NCBI GenBank assembly: GCA_011176555.1 | Contig: DUEF01000143.1 | Span: forward strand, 1-7,842 | Length of the DNA stretch: 7,842 nt | Source of the DNA: Caldilineae bacterium | GTDB lineage: Bacteria; Chloroflexota; Anaerolineae; J102 | Direction of reading: 5' to 3' | Made by a program: the position numbers and the translations under genes | Part shown: positions 6,269 to 7,842 of the stretch, in pieces | Layout: the number at the start of each line of letters is the position of its first letter | Numbering within the stretch: the first letter of the stretch is position 1 | Notes under the pieces: model-generated | What the model saw: only the letters and a program-made list of their open reading frames with translations | What the model was told of the DNA's origin: nothing | Database searches by the model: none

Positions 6269-6333
6269 CGTCTCTGCTAACCCCGAGCAAGTGCCTGGCC
6301 CGGACGCCAGGTGTTCGGGTATCGACAGAGACG
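6269..6333 (+). promoter_or_regulatory. Nested three-helix structure in rpsB leader (candidate S2 autoregulatory element)
   Basis: Three inverted repeats nest inside one another: CGTCTCTG/CAGAGACG (6269-6276 with 6326-6333), CCCGA/TCGGG (6282-6286 with 6315-6319) and CCTGGC/GCCAGG (6294-6299 with 6306-6311), the last extendable by three G-U pairs. All listed helices are exact complements. The internal loops are asymmetric, and the hairpin loop is CCGGAC. A smaller GGGC/GCCC hairpin lies upstream at 6231-6244. The element ends 16 nt before the Shine-Dalgarno AAGGAG (6350-6355). S2 is known to repress its own rpsB-tsf mRNA through the leader in Escherichia coli; that this structure does so here is inference. 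Confidence 0.6.
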
Positions 6334-6365
6334 GAGGCCAAACAAACTTAAGGAGTTCAACAAAC

Positions 6366-7415
6366 ATGGCTATTGTCAGCTTGAAGGCCCTGCTCGAAGC
6401 AGGCGTACACTTCGGCCATCGCACCAAGCGCTGGAATCCGAAGATGAGACCTTACATCTTCACCGAACGCAACGGCGTGCACATCATCGACTTGCAGCAA
6501 ACCGTTGCTCAACTGGAAAAGGCGTACAATTTCATCCAGGACACCGTCGCCAACGGAGGCGTCGTCCTCTTTGTGGGAACCAAACGCCAGGCTGCCGACA
6601 TCATCACCACCGAAGCGGAACGCTGCGGCATGCCCTATGTCAACAAGCGCTGGTTGGGGGGCACACTCACCAACTTCCGCACCATTCGCGCCCGCGTCGA
6701 CGACATGATTGAGTTGGAACGTCGCCGGGAGTACGGTGAGTTCAACCGCCTTCCCAAAAAAGAAGTGCTGAAACTCAACGAAGAAATCGAGCGCCTGAAT
6801 CGTCGCGTCGGGGGTCTGCGTAGACTGGAAGCCCTACCGGCGGCGGTGTTCGTCGTTGATATCCGTCGTGAAGACCTCGCTGTCAAAGAAGCGACGAAGC
6901 TGGGCATCCCCTTGGTGGCGATTGTCGACACCAACTGCAATCCCGACCCCATCGATATCGTCATCCCTTCCAATGATGACGCCATTCGCGCCATCAGACT
7001 CATGGTGGGGAAGATGGCTGACGCCGTTCTCGAAGGCCAGGCCATGCGAGAAACGCTCGAAGCTGAAGAGCAAGAAGCAGCGGAGCGATCGCCTGCGCCC
7101 CCCGTGATGGCGGTCATCGATCGTGAGCTCACAGATGACGAGTTGCTCGGTCCTTCAACGCTCGCCAAGATGGAAGAAGGCATCGGTTCCGACGAACCTG
7201 AGGAACAACGAAAACGAACCAAGGTGACAAAAGTCGTGAGCGAGGTTGAGGAAGTGGCCGAAGTGATCGAGACCGAAGCCGGCGAAGCCGAAGTCGTGGA
7301 GATTGAAACGGTTGTCGCCGAAGTGATCGAGACCGAAGCCGGCGAAACCGAAGTCGTGGAGACCGAAACGGTTGTCGCCGAAGTGGTTGAGACGGAAGAA
7401 GAAGACAAAAACTAA
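6366..7415 (+). CDS. rpsB: 30S ribosomal protein S2 with long acidic C-terminal extension
   Basis: S2 binds the 30S head-body junction and is needed for assembly and for S1 docking where S1 is present. The core (residues 1 to about 225) is typical: MAIVSLKALLEAGVHFGHRT at the start, GTKRQA (71-76), RWLGGTLTNF (95-104), and the signature stretch from PAAVFVVD (158-165) through AIVDTNCNPD (185-194) to IPSNDDA (200-206). The total of 349 residues exceeds the usual 230-260 because of an acidic tail (about 226-349) rich in Glu and Val, with a 20-residue tandem repeat at 298-337. The ATG at 6366 is set by a good AAGGAG 10 nt upstream and by the family N-terminus. The frame is open farther upstream but that part has no family match. 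tsf follows after 45 nt, the conserved rpsB-tsf operon. Expression probably depends on the promoter at 6195-6222 and the leader structure. Confidence 0.97.
   Translation: MAIVSLKALLEAGVHFGHRTKRWNPKMRPYIFTERNGVHIIDLQQTVAQLEKAYNFIQDTVANGGVVLFVGTKRQAADIITTEAERCGMPYVNKRWLGGTLTNFRTIRARVDDMIELERRREYGEFNRLPKKEVLKLNEEIERLNRRVGGLRRLEALPAAVFVVDIRREDLAVKEATKLGIPLVAIVDTNCNPDPIDIVIPSNDDAIRAIRLMVGKMADAVLEGQAMRETLEAEEQEAAERSPAPPVMAVIDRELTDDELLGPSTLAKMEEGIGSDEPEEQRKRTKVTKVVSEVEEVAEVIETEAGEAEVVEIETVVAEVIETEAGETEVVETETVVAEVVETEEEDKN
7261..7380 (+). repeat. Two 60-nt tandem repeats inside rpsB
   Basis: Positions 7261-7320 and 7321-7380 match at 57 of 60 bases; the only differences are one G/A and a TT/CC pair. 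Each unit keeps the frame and encodes 20 residues (protein 298-317 and 318-337) rich in Glu, Val and Thr, differing at two residues. A partial unit continues downstream at 7381-7400, and a diverged one may lie upstream at about 7241-7260. The near-identity suggests recent duplication, probably by replication slippage. Confidence 0.92.
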
Positions 7416-7460
7416 ACAATCAAACACTGCACCCAGTGCACTTAGGAGATACATCGAATC

Positions 7461-7842
7461 ATGCAAATTACGACTGCAATGGTAAAGGAACTGCGCGTGG
7501 CGACCGGAGCCGGCGTGTTGGACTGCCGCAAGGCCCTGGAAGCCGCCAATGGCGATTTTGACGAGGCCGTGACCTTGCTGCGCGAAAAAGGACTGGCTGC
7601 CGCGGCCAAAAAAGCCAGCCGCGAGGCCAACGAAGGCCTGATCGGCCACTACGTGCATCAGGGCGACAAAGCAGCGGCCCTGGTCGAGGTAAACTGCGAA
7701 ACCGACTTCGTCGCCCGCACGCCCGAGTTCCAAACCCTGGTCCATGACCTGGCGATGCACATCGTCGCGGCCCGACCGCTTTATCTGACCCCGGCCGACG
7801 TCCCCGCAGACGTGCTCGAACAGGAAAAAGCCATTTACCGCG
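7461..7842 (+). CDS. tsf: Elongation factor Ts, N-terminal part (cut by right edge)
   Basis: EF-Ts is the guanine nucleotide exchange factor that releases GDP from EF-Tu during translation elongation. The visible 127 codons show the N-terminal UBA-like domain with the family signature LRVATGAGVLDCRKAL (11-26) and the second signature EVNCETDFVAR (about 75-85), whose TDFVA segment contacts the EF-Tu nucleotide site. The remainder, including the rest of the core and any coiled coil, lies beyond the window. The ATG at 7461 is preceded by AGGAG (7444-7448), 12 nt away. A small hairpin (TGCAC/GTGCA, 7428-7432 with 7436-7440) sits just upstream of the Shine-Dalgarno in the 45-nt rpsB-tsf gap, and may modulate the ratio of the two products; that is speculative. 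No terminator lies in the gap, so the pair is cotranscribed. Confidence 0.97.
   Translation, partial: MQITTAMVKELRVATGAGVLDCRKALEAANGDFDEAVTLLREKGLAAAAKKASREANEGLIGHYVHQGDKAAALVEVNCETDFVARTPEFQTLVHDLAMHIVAARPLYLTPADVPADVLEQEKAIYR

Noticed and set aside
6291..6365. Upstream extension of the rpsB frame from a GTG at 6291.
   Set aside because: It runs through the leader structure and the Shine-Dalgarno; S2 proteins begin at the MAIVSLK-type start found at 6366.
6635..7408. Long Ser/Thr-rich minus-strand frame, and a second one at 7155-7760.
   Set aside because: Both are antisense to rpsB (the second also to tsf); the repetitive composition comes from the Glu/Val-rich repeat of the S2 tail read backwards.

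Overview
The window looks like an ordinary bacterial chromosome segment of moderately high GC. It carries seven genes in two divergent blocks. The combination of an S2 protein with a long acidic tail, a universal-stress/DUF389 fusion and a diaminopentanoate-dehydrogenase-like gene beside lipA suggests a Chloroflexota-type bacterium. That assignment is inference from family impressions and could not be checked here. No mobile element, CRISPR array, tRNA or rRNA was seen.

Left half, minus strand. The gene order in the direction of transcription is lpd (dihydrolipoyl dehydrogenase), a DapB/2,4-diaminopentanoate dehydrogenase-like oxidoreductase, and lipA (lipoyl synthase). The genes are separated by only 8 nt each and probably form one operon, driven by an extended -10 promoter near 4050. 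After lipA comes a compact regulatory stretch: a near-consensus minus-strand promoter (625-653), about 115 nt of foldable transcript, and a strong intrinsic terminator (503-560). This looks like a small RNA gene, or a terminating leader for the next gene. It is followed by a degenerate inverted repeat (434-501) and the first 130 codons of an M20D amidohydrolase, which runs off the left edge.

Right half, plus strand. A divergent extended -10 promoter near 4120 and a leader with two tandem hairpins precede a 654-residue protein made of two universal stress protein domains fused to a DUF389 membrane domain. The rpsB-tsf operon (ribosomal protein S2, elongation factor Ts) follows. Its promoter lies across the end of the DUF389 gene, and its leader of about 135 nt folds into a nested three-helix element that is a good candidate for S2 autoregulation. 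S2 carries an acidic C-terminal extension of roughly 120 residues containing a nearly exact 60-nt tandem duplication. tsf is cut by the right edge.

How the genes fit together. Lpd and LipA both serve lipoate-dependent dehydrogenase or glycine-cleavage complexes: LipA makes the lipoyl cofactor and Lpd reoxidises it. The oxidoreductase between them has no obvious place in that pathway. rpsB-tsf is the conserved translation pair. The most unusual items are the putative RNA downstream of lipA, the structured leaders of the DUF389 gene and rpsB, the Usp-Usp-DUF389 fusion and the repeat-bearing S2 tail.
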